DNA of 64,000 bases from Schistocephalus solidus. Its lineage: Eukaryota > Platyhelminthes > Cestoda > Diphyllobothriidea > Diphyllobothriidae. Under the pieces are notes generated by a model. The model saw only the letters and a list, made by a program, of their open reading frames with translations. It was not told the origin of the DNA and did no database searches. This document shows positions 12,888 to 24,284 of this stretch, piece by piece. The stretch's first letter is position 1; each line of letters begins with the position of its first letter. Location: contig WEDG01003279.1 of NCBI GenBank assembly GCA_017591395.1, positions 124,001-188,000 on the forward strand, given 5' to 3'. The position numbers were made by a program, and so were the translations under genes.

Positions 12888-12932
12888 GGCTGGCTGATGA
12901 CGGCTAATAAGCCAGAAATGGCCATTCTAGTC
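12888..12932 (+). ncRNA. Hammerhead ribozyme type I, SINE copy 1 (core intact)
   Basis: Core CTGATGA at 12894-12900 and GAAA at 12915-12918. Stem I pairs GGCTGG (12888-12893) with CTAGTC (12927-12932). Stem II pairs GGCT (12902-12905) with AGCC (12910-12913), loop AATA. Stem III pairs ATG with CAT around a GC loop inside the palindrome ATGGCCAT (12918-12925). The predicted cleavage is after U12926 (site AUU). A weak point is the C-A mismatch at the base of stem II (12901/12914). Confidence 0.8.
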
Positions 12933-13197
12933 TCCCTTGTCTTTGTCGGTCATGTTATTCTGCCTTTATGCTTAGCTGCCTTACGGATGCTGGTGGGGCT
13001 TGAGAGTTAACCCTAAGGCACAACGGGACGAGTGAGTCCTGTAAACGATCGGTGAGTGCCCAACTACCATTGTTAATATATCCCGATCGAAACTGGCAAG
13101 ACAACGAGCTCGTGGCGCAGTGGGTAGAGCGTTGGACTTCTGCCCAACAAGGTCGCGAGTTTGAGCCTTGGGGGCCGCAGCGCCTGCGGTTGGGTAT

Positions 13198-13242
13198 GGC
13201 TGGCTGATGACGGCTAATAAGCCAGAAATGGCCATTCCAGTC
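13198..13242 (+). ncRNA. Hammerhead ribozyme type I, SINE copy 2 (core intact)
   Basis: Same fold as copy 1 with CTGATGA at 13204-13210. Stem I is stronger here: CCAGTC pairs with GGCTGG with a single G-U wobble. Predicted cleavage is after U13236, exactly 310 nt after the copy 1 site, so a transcript through both would release a 310-nt monomer (12927-13236). Confidence 0.8.
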
Positions 13243-13506
13243 TCCCTTGTCTTTGTCGGTCATGTTATTCTGCCTATATCTTGAGCTGCCTTGTGTTTGC
13301 TGGCGGGGCTCAAGAGTTAGCCCCAAGGCACAACGGGAAGAGTGAGTCCTGTAACCGATCAGTGAGCGCCTACTTGCCATACCTTATATTCCCGATCGAA
13401 ACCAGCAAGACAACGAGCTCGTTGCGCAGTGGGTAGAGCGTTGGACTTCTGCTTAACAAGGTCGCGAGTTTGAACCTCGGCGGCCGCAGTGCCTGGGATT
13501 GGGTAT

Positions 13507-13551
13507 GGCTGGCTGATTACGGCTAATAAGCCAGAAATGGCCATTCCAGTC
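13507..13551 (+). ncRNA. Hammerhead ribozyme remnant, SINE copy 3 (core mutated)
   Basis: All three stems are conserved, but the core at 13513-13519 reads CTGATTA: the invariant G8 is U. Expected to be inactive. The potential cleavage position would be U13545, 309 nt after copy 2. Confidence 0.75.
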
Positions 13552-13790
13552 TCCCTTGTCTTTGTCGGTCATGTTATTCTGCCTATATCTTGAGCTGCCT
13601 TGTGTTTGCTGGCGGGGCTCAAGAGTTAGCCCCAAGGCACAACGGGAAGAGTGAGTCCTGTAACAAATCGGTGAGCGCCTACTTGCCATACCTAATATTC
13701 CCGATCGAAACCAGCAAGACAACGAGCTCGTGACGCAATGGGTAGAGTGTTAGACTCCTGCCCAACAGGTCGCGTGGCACGCATGATCTG

Positions 13791-14803
13791 CCTACCCCCT
13801 TCCACTCCATTGCAACATAACGTACCGTTCTTTAAACGGTAGAGCTGTCCCTCCGCAGGCAGCCTTCCAAGCCGCACCATTTTTCACGTCGTGAGGGATT
13901 AACATGCCTGAGTTTTTTAAGGTGAGGAGCTTGCTGGTGTTTCCTGAGAATGAATTGCGCATATTCAGTCTTTATGTTCCAAGTCTCTTACAAACCTGGT
14001 GATGGGATTGGCGCAATATCTGAATACCGTGAACAGTTGAACTAAGTGCAACAAGCGCTGATTCATTTTCAGTTTCATCGACCTTGTTACATCGAATGAT
14101 ATTTTTACCACGGAAGAAAGTGCATGTTTTGAATATGAAGTTTGCAAAATGCACAACATTCATGGATCCTAAACTCGACCCAAACTTTACCAACTAGACA
14201 GATTCAAACCTTAGCACAACAGGCCTACCTCAATCAAATACGAATCTTCCTGCAGTAAAAAATTCATTGGACTTATATATTAAATCTTTCATTTAATCTG
14301 TTTTGGGTTGTCAAGGTTTACGCTCCTTAACATGGCCTACGTAAACATGTCATCATCATCTGGCCATGGGGACCAAATCCAGTAGATTGTTTTGGCTGCC
14401 AGAACTCCCACCGGGTTTCGCCATTACAGCCTGATAATAGTACTTACGTCTCCTGCACTCGCTCCTCAGAGTCCGCTGCCAGTGCACCAACTGGTGCGCA
14501 TATTTCGCCCTCATGTATGTAGGGGTGTCGGTATCAGTGTGTGTGTGTGTGTGTGTGTGCATCTAAGCGGGGTCTGCGTTTCCGTACATGCAGGTCGAAG
14601 AAAAGATTGGCTTTTTTGGCTTTTACTGCTATCTCAAACGGGTTTGTTGGTTGATGTGAGCCATGCCATGGGTTGGACGTTGCCAAACCATGATCAAAAG
14701 GTCTGGTCTGGGGGCTTTTCATGATTTTTCCCACGTGGATTTGCTGCCTGCCACGGGATAATGGCGAACTGCACGCGCAAACGTGTCTGCCCGACGCCGC
14801 GCA
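13791..14803. other. Non-coding DNA with a (GT)n tract
   Basis: No recognised gene. A (GT)n microsatellite lies at 14538-14560. ORFs such as 14392-14724 read through it and lack family features. The last ~100 bp become GC- and CpG-richer towards the downstream gene. Confidence 0.55.
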
Positions 14804-14830
14804 CTATTGGCCGAAGATTTCGGCCAATAG
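14804..14830. promoter_or_regulatory. Perfect inverted repeat with paired CCAAT boxes (candidate promoter element)
   Basis: Twelve-base arms CTATTGGCCGAA and TTCGGCCAATAG surround a 3-bp GAT spacer. The two arms place CCAAT boxes on opposite strands. A third inverted CCAAT (CCATTGG) lies near 14865. This sits ~215 bp upstream of the protocadherin Met in a locally GC-rich patch. CCAAT pairs are typical NF-Y targets in promoters; function here is inferred from position. Confidence 0.45.
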
Positions 14831-15043
14831 GCGCCTCCTTGCTCCCAGCCTTGTCTCTTGTCCATTGGAAACCGCGGACGGATTTTCCGGGTATCCATCA
14901 TCCGTAGACTGACACCTTATGTGCCCAATTTATCCCATTTCACAATAAATTCCCACGCTTGCAGCATCAGAACACCGCCCCGGGAAGTGAATCCAAGGCA
15001 TTGTTGAATTCGAATAGACGCGAGGATAGTTCTACTGTCCCCG

Positions 15044-17944
15044 GTGATGCCTTGTGTGTTTACTCCTTTTTGCCTTCTCTTCATCATCATTTCATTCTGC
15101 CACCTGCCGGATCGGTGTTTAGCTGGACTGAGCCAATGTGCTGGAGGTAACAACTTGCGAGCAGAAGTATCAGTAGTTGAGGAACAGAATGAAAACAGCG
15201 TGGTTGAGAACCTCAGCGAGGTCACACGTCAAGCGTTAGAGCGCTCCGGGCTCCCTTGGCGCAGTCTTTTGCCCCTGCGATTCACCCTCCTCGAATCCAA
15301 CTCCTTCTTTCGGGTTAGCTTCAATGAAACCACCAATGAGTCGCTTCTGCTCCTCAAAAACCGGTTGGACAGAGAGAGCCTCTGTGTTACCGAGGGTACC
15401 TGCTGCACCCACATGGACGCTCAACTCGGGGCTGAACCATTTGAGCCGCTGATGCTAAGTTCCAAGTCAGACTGTTCCCTCTCACTCATCCTTATGTTTG
15501 AACTTCAAAACAGCCTTGACTTTAGTGTAGAACAGTGTATTCTCTCCCTGACAATCCGCATACTTGACATTAATGACAATGCACCCAGTTGGCCTATCCA
15601 GTACAGACGAGAAAAGCCAGTGGGTCCGTTGCGTTATGGAGGCAGCAGTTCCAGAGAAAACAGTCAGTTGGGGAATCCAGTGACGTCCGTTTTTCAGCTA
15701 CCAATCAGGGAGCACACGAAGATTGGCACCAGATTTGAGCTTCCACTAGCTGTGGATCCTGACGCCTACCCAGAAAACACAACTGCGCACTACGAAATTG
15801 ACCATAACAGTCCCAACAGCGACCTATTTACCCTCGACTGGACTGTGAAACCCCAGCATATAAGTTTCCCGGACGAGTCGCAGGCATCCGGAGGGGATTT
15901 AGGTAGGGGCCCCGGGCCTAGTACGTTGTGGCTGGTCCTTAACAAGGAGATCGATCGGGATGTACAGAGTTCGTACCAGATTAGAATCGCTGCAATCGAC
16001 GGGGCTGTTAGTAAGCCGCAGACTGGATACCTCCTCCTGAACATTACGGTTGAGGATATAAACGATCACCCACCGGAGTTCGAAAAGCGAGAGGACTTTG
16101 TGTGGGTCCCAGAGCACAGTCCCATCGGAAGTGTTGTCTACAAGGTCAAGGCGACCGACAGAGACGAATCGGATTTGGGCAAACTGACCTACAGTTTGGC
16201 AGCCACGGCCACGCCTGCTGTGTCTGAACTCTTCACGGTGGATCCACGGACGGGCGACTTACGGGTGCAAGGTGACCTCGACTACGAGCGACAGACATTT
16301 TACCAGGTCCCCGTCACGGTTTCTGATGGACTTGACTCCGATGAGGCCAAGATTACTATTGGTTTGATCAATATCAATGATCATCCCCCCAGCGTTAGTC
16401 TACATTCTCACTTATCGGCGACAAAATTCCAGTCCTATGAGATGCTTCAGCGTGTCCCCGGTTCTCAGCTCACCATCGAGGTGCGGGAAAATGGACCGCC
16501 CGATCAGCTGATTGCCACCTTCTCTGTGGCAGACTTGGATGATGCCGCGGAGGAACGTTTTCTGCAAACCGACTCCCCAGTAAGGGAGGCTTTTCTGCGA
16601 AATAACGGAATTAACCTTCAGCAAGCGATGGAACGAATCAGCCAGCCACCTACCTGTAAGATAAACAGTGACTTGCTGATGATCCAGCAGTTGGCTGTTA
16701 ATGCAAACAGTCGCTCCTTCAAGTCCCGTTTCCAGATCCGCCTGGCAAACAAAGCTCTAGATCGTGAGGTCTCCGCCAAGTATCTCATCCGCCTTGAGTG
16801 TTGGGACCAGACGAATCGGTTCGGTAATACCATTTGCACAATCACAGTCCCGCATGGGAGGGCTTCATCACCCCTTTGCCAGATCTACCAGTGTCCTTTT
16901 CAGTCTTGTCGTTCTGGATGAGAACGACTCAGCTCCGAAGTTCGTCGGACCGATGACAGGAACCATCGCTGAGGGCCTTCCAGTGGGCACTCTGATCATG
17001 CAGCTGACTGCCAAGGATGCGGATGATCCCTACACGCTAGGTGGTCAGGCAGGACTGCGGTTTCGTCTGAGTGGGGATCCCCTTGTAACATACGCACAGT
17101 CATATGGACAGAACCACAGCAGCTCTATCAAAGAAACACCCACCATGTTACAGCCCCATCAACTTGGTTCACCCTAGACTCCCGTACTGGTGACCTCCGG
17201 TCTTCTGTAGTCTTTGACTGCGAGACGGTCCAGAGCATAAATCTCACGGTCACCGTCAATGATGGCGGCGACGAGGATGGAAGTAACACCTCCAGAACTC
17301 TCCACCACAACTCTGCCACAACAACCGTGCAGATAAACATTCAGGACGTAAACGACTGTGCTCCCGTTTTTGACAGTCCCATCTACGAGCTGAATGTTAG
17401 TGAGGGGGCCACTCCACCGCTGCTAATTGGTCGAGTGCATGTCAGTGACTGCGACAGTGATGAGAACAACCGTTTACTCCACTACTGGCTGCAGCAACCC
17501 AGATCCATTCCACCGGAGTTTAGCAGATCGGAGGCGACCATCAGCAGTGCCGGCAAGAGGCGGATGCCCACGGTTCCTCTCCTAGTCCCAACTATAACGC
17601 CATCATCTTCCTCCTCTTCAGCCCGATGGTTCACAATTTCCCGCTCTGGTGAGCTGTATCTTGGAGCTGTGACGCAGCGACGCCTCAGTAATAGTCAGGC
17701 TTCTCAGACTCCCAATAATCCCCACCTCCAGGATTGGCGTCCACTGGATAGAGAGCGTGAAGACATAATAGTACTGGATGTCTGTGCTCGTGATCACGGC
17801 TCACCGTCTTTAACGGGTTCCGCGCAGATTATCATACGTCTACTTGACATCAACGACAACTCCCCAGTGTGGCAGTTTCCGCGATCCAATGAGCGTATCC
17901 TTAACGTTTCCCTGGAAGCCTCAGTGGGGCAGAAGGTAGCTCAG
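15044..17944 (+). CDS. Protocadherin, N-terminal large exon (signal peptide and EC1-EC6 plus start of EC7)
   Basis: Cell-surface calcium-dependent adhesion protein of the protocadherin type. After Met (15044 or 15047) a hydrophobic stretch (VFTPFCLLFIIISFC) serves as signal peptide. EC1 follows (LDRESLC, ending ILDINDNAP near residue 175). EC2 ends DINDHPPEF (~340), EC3 has DPRTGDL and LDYER and ends NINDHPP (~445), EC4 ends DENDSAP (~625), EC5 has LDSRTGDL and ends DVNDCAP (~767), EC6 has LDRE and ends DINDNSP (~935). EC7 then begins. The exon ends at CAG|GTAAGT. The frame changes twice: near 16835-16890 (one extra base) and between about 17087 and 17165. The second can be explained by a 38-bp GT-AG intron at 17089-17126; the first has no good intron and looks like an indel or assembly error. 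Remaining EC repeats, transmembrane segment and cytoplasmic tail are not in this window. Confidence 0.88.
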
Positions 17945-17950
17945 GTAAGT
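17945..17950 (+). other. Splice donor of protocadherin exon
   Basis: GTAAGT directly after CAG in the EC7 reading frame; in-frame reading then runs into AT-rich sequence and a stop at 17984-17986. A consensus 5' splice site, marking the start of a long intron. Confidence 0.85.
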
Positions 17951-18429
17951 ACAGTTGTAATTTTTAGTATATTCTTTCTATCTTAAGATGTTAGTAATGA
18001 TGATGCTCTGGAACGGCTAAAATTAATCCCTTTTATCTCTCAGAAGCTTCACACATTTTGATGGACTTCCAGAGAGGATAGGCTTATGACATGTTTTGCT
18101 CATAAAGGGCAGATGGCGCAGAAACTTAGTCAGTATAAATGAGGAGTAAACACTAAACTGTCAAAATAAAACGTTACTTACGTATGGTTTAGTGGTTCGT
18201 AGGTCGGAGGCAATTAAATTCGCCTAATTTGCACCGGCAGAATATGTCATACAATTTCTTTAAAGGTCGAGTGCTTAAAGAATGTATTTATTTTATTTCG
18301 GAAGGATCTAGTTGCAACTAAGTGATCACATTCACTCTGTCCTCTTGGAAAGTGCTGTACAGAGGAACAAATTCTTTTTGAAAAACGTTCATTAAATCGA
18401 TGTAATTCCCGTTGGTGAAGGTTTTCGCG
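17951..18429. other. Start of putative protocadherin intron
   Basis: AT-rich, no ORF of note. No further cadherin exon was recognised anywhere downstream on the plus strand. Confidence 0.6.
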
Positions 18430-18810
18430 TGTATGATGCGATGTTGTCTTCTAAACGGGCCATGCTGTGTATGCGCTGGACCAATAACGGGGGGTTAGAA
18501 CAGGGCACGGCAGGCTTTATTGAGAAAGTGCACCCAAACTTAATGCCGCCTATGTGGGAAGGCATGATGGCACGCCTATGTGCGGGCTCATGCCGCACCA
18601 GTCACTTCTGCCCAATCTCGTCTCCGTTCTGCATCATTTTGTCTTGACACTTGACTCAGTTGAATGAGGGAAAGGGGTGATAGAGTGCAATAGAGGCTTC
18701 GTAATTTTTCTATCACTTTAAGCTCATTCACGCACAAGTCACCGTCTCTGTGCAATCTTGCAGCGGTGCACATGGTGGATCTCATCGAATCGACGGTTGA
18801 ACTGTCATAT
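18430..18810 (+). repeat. Diverged A-unit of the composite repeat
   Basis: Recognisable from CTAAACGGGCCATGCTG, GCGCTGGACCAATAACGGGG, GGCATGATGGCACGCCTA, TATCACTTTAAGCTCATTC and CACAAGTCACCGTC to GGTGGATCTCATCGAATCG, in the same order as the array at 57-58 kb but much diverged. An old insertion. Confidence 0.7.
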
Positions 18811-20964
18811 GACGCGATATCCGCAGGTTTTCGGATTATGGTGGCAACATTTGCCGAGTATTACGGATGTATTTTTAACTTCTGGCTTGTGGTACGCATC
18901 TTAGAAGTAGCACGAAAAGATCTATGAAAAGGTTTCTGATGGTCATGCATTTCGAACAATTGTTAATAAAAGACAGTATGTGCCCTCCGGCAATTTTATC
19001 GGATCATGAAAATTTCGGAAGCAGCCATAATGTAAGGATGTAGATAATCATTTCGTCGTGGGCGAGTAGCAATCAAATTTTCAAAAAAAGGCAAGTTGGT
19101 TAATAGGTTTTGAGATTGCCTAAACTGATCGGGTAATGTTTCAGGAGCATGCGAGCTGCAAAACCCTCCAAAAGCACATTTAATTCAAGGCTCTGAAACG
19201 AAGCAGTTTCCTTCGAACTTACTGTGATAAGCAGTTATTCCCTTTATCCTGGTAGCAGCAATTACCCTTGTATCAGCATGAAATATTGAAGCACATATTT
19301 TTCCCCGGGGTTGGCTTAGATGTATGAGTTGTTAATTGGAAGACGTGCATACCACCATACCTGAATACTAAATAGCCTAATGCGTCAGAACAAGCCGAGG
19401 AACAATAAAAAACAGTTTTAAACCTTGCATATTAAGGCTTCTCTATGGAAGTATCCGTTGTAGGACACTGTTTGACAACTACTTGGGTTTTTGTCATACC
19501 AGCTGCCATAAAACGTCTTTTTTAACCTCTATGCTTTCCCACGTCAAGGAATTCCTCGTGGGTGGTGCAGAAACCCTTGTCCCCATCCCCTCCTCTACTA
19601 CCATCGACTTTCGAGTATTTTTGACTTCGAGGAGTGTTAGAGAAATTTGTGGTAACCATAATACTAACTTAAAAATCCATAAGAGGGCGGCTTAGACAGC
19701 TTTCAATGGCTGTTTTACTACTGATCACAGCACTTGGGGAAACGATGGGGATCCATGCCAAACCTGGAGGTAGCAGGCAGAGTTTTCTCCAACTGAAGGA
19801 AATTCAAAAAATTGGACAACTGTATTGGCAAACACTACGCGTATTGCAAGTAGACAGCCTCTTGATAACAGGACATTTACAGCGCGAATTTGCAGGTAGG
19901 AAGTAAAGAGCTTACATATCATGGCTAGGAAATGCAACCATCGGAAACCGGAGGAAATTAATCCTTACTGATCGTCGGTAGGAGCCCTTAAGCCAGGTAA
20001 CTGTCACCAACCACGGAAAAAAGACTGTTTTGCCTGTTTCATCGGTTGGCATAAGCCAGCTGGTTCGCAAAAATAGTTTTTCTCTTTGGGAAACTCGATT
20101 TTTATTGTAGCCATAATGAGCGATGAAATCATTGTTCTACCTTTTGACAGGATTTGACAGTCGGCATCATTCAATAGTCTATCTAAACAATCATTACTTT
20201 GGTCCATGACAAAGCCCTTTTGAATCTGTTGTGGAAGTTCTGCAATGCGTTGCAAAGGTGTTAATAAGTATAGAGTTATTAAGTAACCGGAATCGTATGC
20301 AAGTCAAGTAGTGTGCTTGAAAAGGCCGTCACTGCTAATTCAAAGTTGTAGCCTTGCTAATATCGAGGTAGGTACAAGCTATACGTGCAATGGTTTGGGA
20401 GATCAGGTATCATCCGCTGAATTTGAATAATGTCTTCGCTCCTTTGACTGGCTTGCATATATCAGAACTCCAGCATCGTAAATGAGGACTTCCAATCAGA
20501 TACTCAAACGCTACCCACCTACCGCTTTTCTCTCACAGAATAGGAAGATAGATGGATACGGAACTGTCTTGGGTTTATTCTGCTTTCATTTGACAAATAG
20601 CATAAATGTTTTCCATTAATAAATATCATTGTGACCATTCTCCAGCCTTCTACGTGTGTTTTTTGGTAGAAACTCCACTTTTGGAATCGCTGTTTCTAAA
20701 TTTCTTTAGACATTTCTCTTTAAATTGGCAGACGTTAGTGTGAACGAAGAGTGACCGTAATTGTTACCGAAAGGATTTATCGTTTCAACTTATTATAAAC
20801 TACTGGCTGCTGTTTAACAAGATAATGCATATAATGCGGTTATATCGCAGGGGCTGAGGAAATGTCTCACAAATATTCATATATGTCATAGTTCAGACTG
20901 ACTTTCACCGAGTTAGCGTTCGATGCCTGAGGTAATTAAAAAAAACACAGGAACCAAAAAACTG
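18811..20964. other. No recognised gene
   Basis: AT-rich DNA. ORFs at 19483-19695, 19706-19906 (+) and 20004-20255 (-) have no recognisable domain. Confidence 0.55.
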
Positions 20965-21065
20965 TACAAAACTCTTTGCAGCTGCGTCATGCAGCAGCAG
21001 AATTCAAACGAAGCATGCATCTTGGCTTCTAACTGGTACCCGTTTGTCCAGTAGGGTATATCATT
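20965..21065 (+). repeat. Decayed family H element fragment
   Basis: Shares GCAGCAGCAGAA, CGAA-CA-G-ATCT, GGCTTCTAACTGGTA and GTAGGGTATA with the hammerhead element at 43.8 kb. The ribozyme core is degraded (CGAAGC for CGAAAC; 5' core missing). Confidence 0.55.
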
Positions 21066-21243
21066 CCACCTCAGTATATTCTACAGATTGCCCGTTTACA
21101 TTTTATTGAAAAAAACGTAAAGATCCAATGTCAAGTAAAATTACCAGTCGGAAAATTGATACCGACATAGATCGAACCGATTAAATTCTAGTTAACAATT
21201 AATTTTTGTTGCAATTAAAAAGAGAAAATGTATTCTAATTGCA

Positions 21244-22577
21244 CCAAAACTCGCTTATAAGCTAAATGCGACATGATGCGATGTGAAATGTCTGATGCCG
21301 AGGACAGGGGATAAGCGACCGTACATCAGACCGCAAAACAGCCGGCCAATAATTGAAAGTTGGTTTAAAAAAGAACACCTCAGAACATCAAACAGTTCGA
21401 ACTTATAACTATCTTCATCCAGCCATACTGATCGGAGTTTAAATGCAAAAACATCCAGCAACAAAAAACACATGCCGATCACCGCCTCAGGGGCAGTCAG
21501 CGCCAGTGGCATTTTAAAAACACGCTTTCCATGTAGAAAATACGCTTGAAGCCCCCAGGGAGAAATGAGGCGAATTCAAATTAAGTCCTCGATTTTCAGC
21601 GCGCTTGCTTGCTAGCTTGCTTGAGGAGATAATTACAAGTCACTGTTATTCAACGACACCGGGGAGTAATTGGACATACTGTAGGAATTACCGGTCAAGC
21701 GTATCGTCTAAGTTACTATATAACGACGTTGGAAAATCAGCAGGAGAAGGTATAAAGAAACTAGCAATAATTGTATCCCCTGATACGGTTTAGACCGAGC
21801 TCGTGGCAAAAAATAGCCGAAGTGCTCTTACTTGAGTTTTTCACCGTAACCTGCTCGAAGAAACTGTGTAACGGCGCGCAAATGACATCGACTCTGCACG
21901 CCACAATTGAGGCACGAAATAAGTGAATAAAACCGGGAGCTTAGTCGACTGTCCTGATAAATGTGTAGGCGGAAGTGTTTGATTCGTGAACGTATAATAC
22001 CCACCTTATTAAGAAGAAGAAATATTACGCAAGCCTCCTAACGGCACGCGTTCATTTGCCCACCGGGTTGGTCAAATTTAGGTTTAAAACACATCCGGCT
22101 TTATCACTCACCAACAGCCCAGTTACAGGAAAGTAAATTGCCATAAGCAATGAAATAAGCACTGACTCCTGCACCACATATGAACTTTACATAGAATTGT
22201 TATAGTGTGACTGATATGCACGACATCTAATCAACTTCCTCTTTTCAGCCCTGCCGTGTTTCATTAGCAGGACAGAGTAAATACGACTGCGGAACTGCAT
22301 AAACAGAGTGACACACTTGAATCAATTCACCGTCAACCCGTGCTACGACCAAGACACAAGCAAGGATTTAACAGTGACGACGACTTGCCTGTATGAGAGT
22401 GTCATAAACGCTATCTTACAGGTGAATTTTACAGCCTAGTTCCTATTCCGAGGTTTGGTTAAATTATCTTATTAATTGGCGACCTTCCACGTCAATATTG
22501 GCAGTATACTGGAGTAGGTTGACAGACAGTCGCATTTTCCATTGTAATAAACTTGGGTGCCGATTTGATCTCGCTCA
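21244..22577 (+). repeat. Left arm of a 1.33-kb long inverted repeat
   Basis: The reverse complement recurs at 27037-28364 with only scattered differences; for example the 200 bp at 21601-21800 appear identical. The outer end is CCAAAACTCGCTTATAAG; the inner end is around AATAAACTTGGGTGC. No target-site duplication was found outside the arms. The arm carries small frames (85 aa on minus at 21255-21512, 62 aa on plus at 21605-21793) repeated in the other arm. The first is frameshifted there by one base, which argues against coding. No transposase seen. Confidence 0.85.
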
Positions 22578-22779
22578 TATATAAGTCTATGTTTTGGTTA
22601 TTTAAAGAGCAGCATCTGTCATAACAAGAAGGAGGAAGAGTATGCAAGTCTCAAAATAGAGCGCTTCCACCGGCGTTTAGGTAAAAAATTGACATTCCAT
22701 GCCCTCCTCTTAAACCTCAATGATGGCTTGGGACAGTTTTGCCCAACCCAAAACCGCCTTTATTACGGACAGTACCAGT

Positions 22780-23110
22780 TCATGCGTCTTGTCGGGTGCC
22801 GGGCACATATATGCAATCCCTACCACTAGAAAATAACCGACAAATACAAAGGAGACTGGAACGACCATTTCGAGCTCATTAGCTCTCATCAGCCAGCCCT
22901 ACCCAACCACACGTTTTCCACCACCCGAGACTTGGACTCGCAACCAGTTGATTTAAAGTCCAACGCTCTTACGCACTGCACCACGAACTCGTTATTATGC
23001 CGGTTTCGATCTCGAGCATTGCTGTGAAGCTGGTGGCGAGGTTCGAGAGTGACCCCAAGGCCGAAAGGGAGGAGTGAGTCCCGTAACTGATTTGTGAGCG
23101 CCTATTAACC
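22780..23110. repeat. Rearranged tRNA-SINE (family S) with inversion junction
   Basis: From 22790 to about 23010 the SINE is on the minus strand (hammerhead, then tRNA-like promoter with A box complement CGCACTGCACCA near 22972-22983). From about 23015 to 23105 the SINE body (GTGACCCCAAGGC, GTGAGTCCCGTAACTG, GTGAGCGCC) runs on the plus strand. One element therefore contains an internal inversion. Confidence 0.7.
22854..22898 (-). ncRNA. Hammerhead ribozyme type I in SINE (core intact, minus strand)
   Basis: On the minus strand CTGATGA (complement 22886-22892) and GAAA (complement 22868-22871) are intact. Stem II is five perfect pairs, GAGCT with AGCTC, including the favoured G-C closing pair that array copies lack. 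Stem I pairs GGCTGG with CCAGTC. Stem III is ATG/CGT with one wobble. Predicted cleavage lies between 22860 and 22859. Confidence 0.78.
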
Positions 23111-24284
23111 AAACATTATCCTAAATTGTATTCAGATTTGGTCAGGGGTTATGCAGCCTCCCTCCCACTGTGTACGATTGGACAAAGTAAACTTGACTAG
23201 GGCCGGGCATTGACCACAATCACCCACATGCATCAATGCGCTGTCTGCACGTGTCGGATAGGTGTATAAAGTTTTACAGAAAGGTGAGGTCTGGAACCGC
23301 AGTGGTCGACAGGAAATCAGCACGCTGGGGATGCGTGCCGCCAAAGATTCAACACCTTAAACTATGAAAACCACTCTCTAAAGGCAGAGGGGATTCTTGC
23401 AGCTCACATAATTGAAGGTCGTAATGATCCCCCCTGCCAGGTGAAGATTTTGCCTGGTGATTTTTGCAGGCTCATTGGACTCCTTCACGTTTGCATAGAT
23501 GAAATGTTCTTTCCTTTTCGTCATGATTTAGAATCCATGATGTGAGCTTGTTTATGAGTTATGGGGCAGAGTACAAATTGTCTAATGCTTTAATATAGTC
23601 TACGCTCAGGTCTTTTCTATGGGATATTGGGGAGGATGATCGTTTGACGTCAGCATTTGTCTCCAGCTCATGAGGTCTATTGTTGTTCGCTTCCTCTATT
23701 TAATATTGAAGATTACTACTGTGGGATTGACAAGCAAGAAGGTATGACTTTTAACTGGGACAACTGCAGATGAGCTGATTACCGACATCCTAGGGTGCAT
23801 TTCCAAGCTCCTTTCTCCATGCGGAAGAAAGCGTTGCTTCTTTCAATAGGCCTAGTGAGAAGCCCAGCTGGCTTCAAATTTCCCCTTTACATCATGATTT
23901 TAAACTGGTGAGTGAACAACCCCTATACGTCTACGGTACCTAGGCATTTCGCGTATCTTTCCACAGAAATAAACTAGTTTGTGGGGAGTTGTGGCTGACT
24001 TTGCAAATGCTGCAGGGTTCTCCTTACTTGCAGAATCACACTTCGCATACATACTGAAAGGTAGAATCTACATAAGTTAACATGTACGTTGGCGTGCCAG
24101 TCGAAACATTTGCCGGGATGTGTCCGCGTCATGCAGAGCACAGTTTCGCGAATCTGGGTGCTATGTAGGACTCGCGCGAAGTAAACCACTCATTTTCGAG
24201 TCACGCGAAGCATTCACTCCTACAAGGTGCACCAACTACACGGACACCCTGTTCACTGTACACGCACACACACATAACGATAGT
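23111..24284. other. No recognised gene (spacer of long inverted repeat)
   Basis: Short ORFs at 23132-23344 and 23974-24189 (-) lack family features. Nothing suggests a transposase. Confidence 0.5.

Larger units (their letters stand above)
12855..13790 (+). repeat. Tandem array of three tRNA-SINE/hammerhead units (family S)
   Basis: Three head-to-tail units with a period of 310 then 309 bp. Each has a hammerhead segment (TATGGCTGGCTGATGA...), a ~170-bp body, and a tRNA-derived Pol III promoter. The promoter is best at 13106-13175, with A box TGGCGCAGTGGG at 13113-13124 and B-box-like GAGTTTGAGCC at 13157-13167; further copies follow near 13412 and 13722. The third promoter (GACGCAATGGG) is mutated and the array ends there. 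The layout is that of schistosome Sm-alpha repeats (~330-bp tandem/SINE-like units with Pol III boxes and a hammerhead), which are known to self-cleave. Antisense ORFs at 12955-13722 are artefacts of this array. Confidence 0.85.

Noticed and set aside
12955..13722. Overlapping minus-strand ORFs of 84-141 aa
   Set aside because: They lie antisense to the SINE array and repeat with its 310-bp period; they are shadows of the repeat and not genes.
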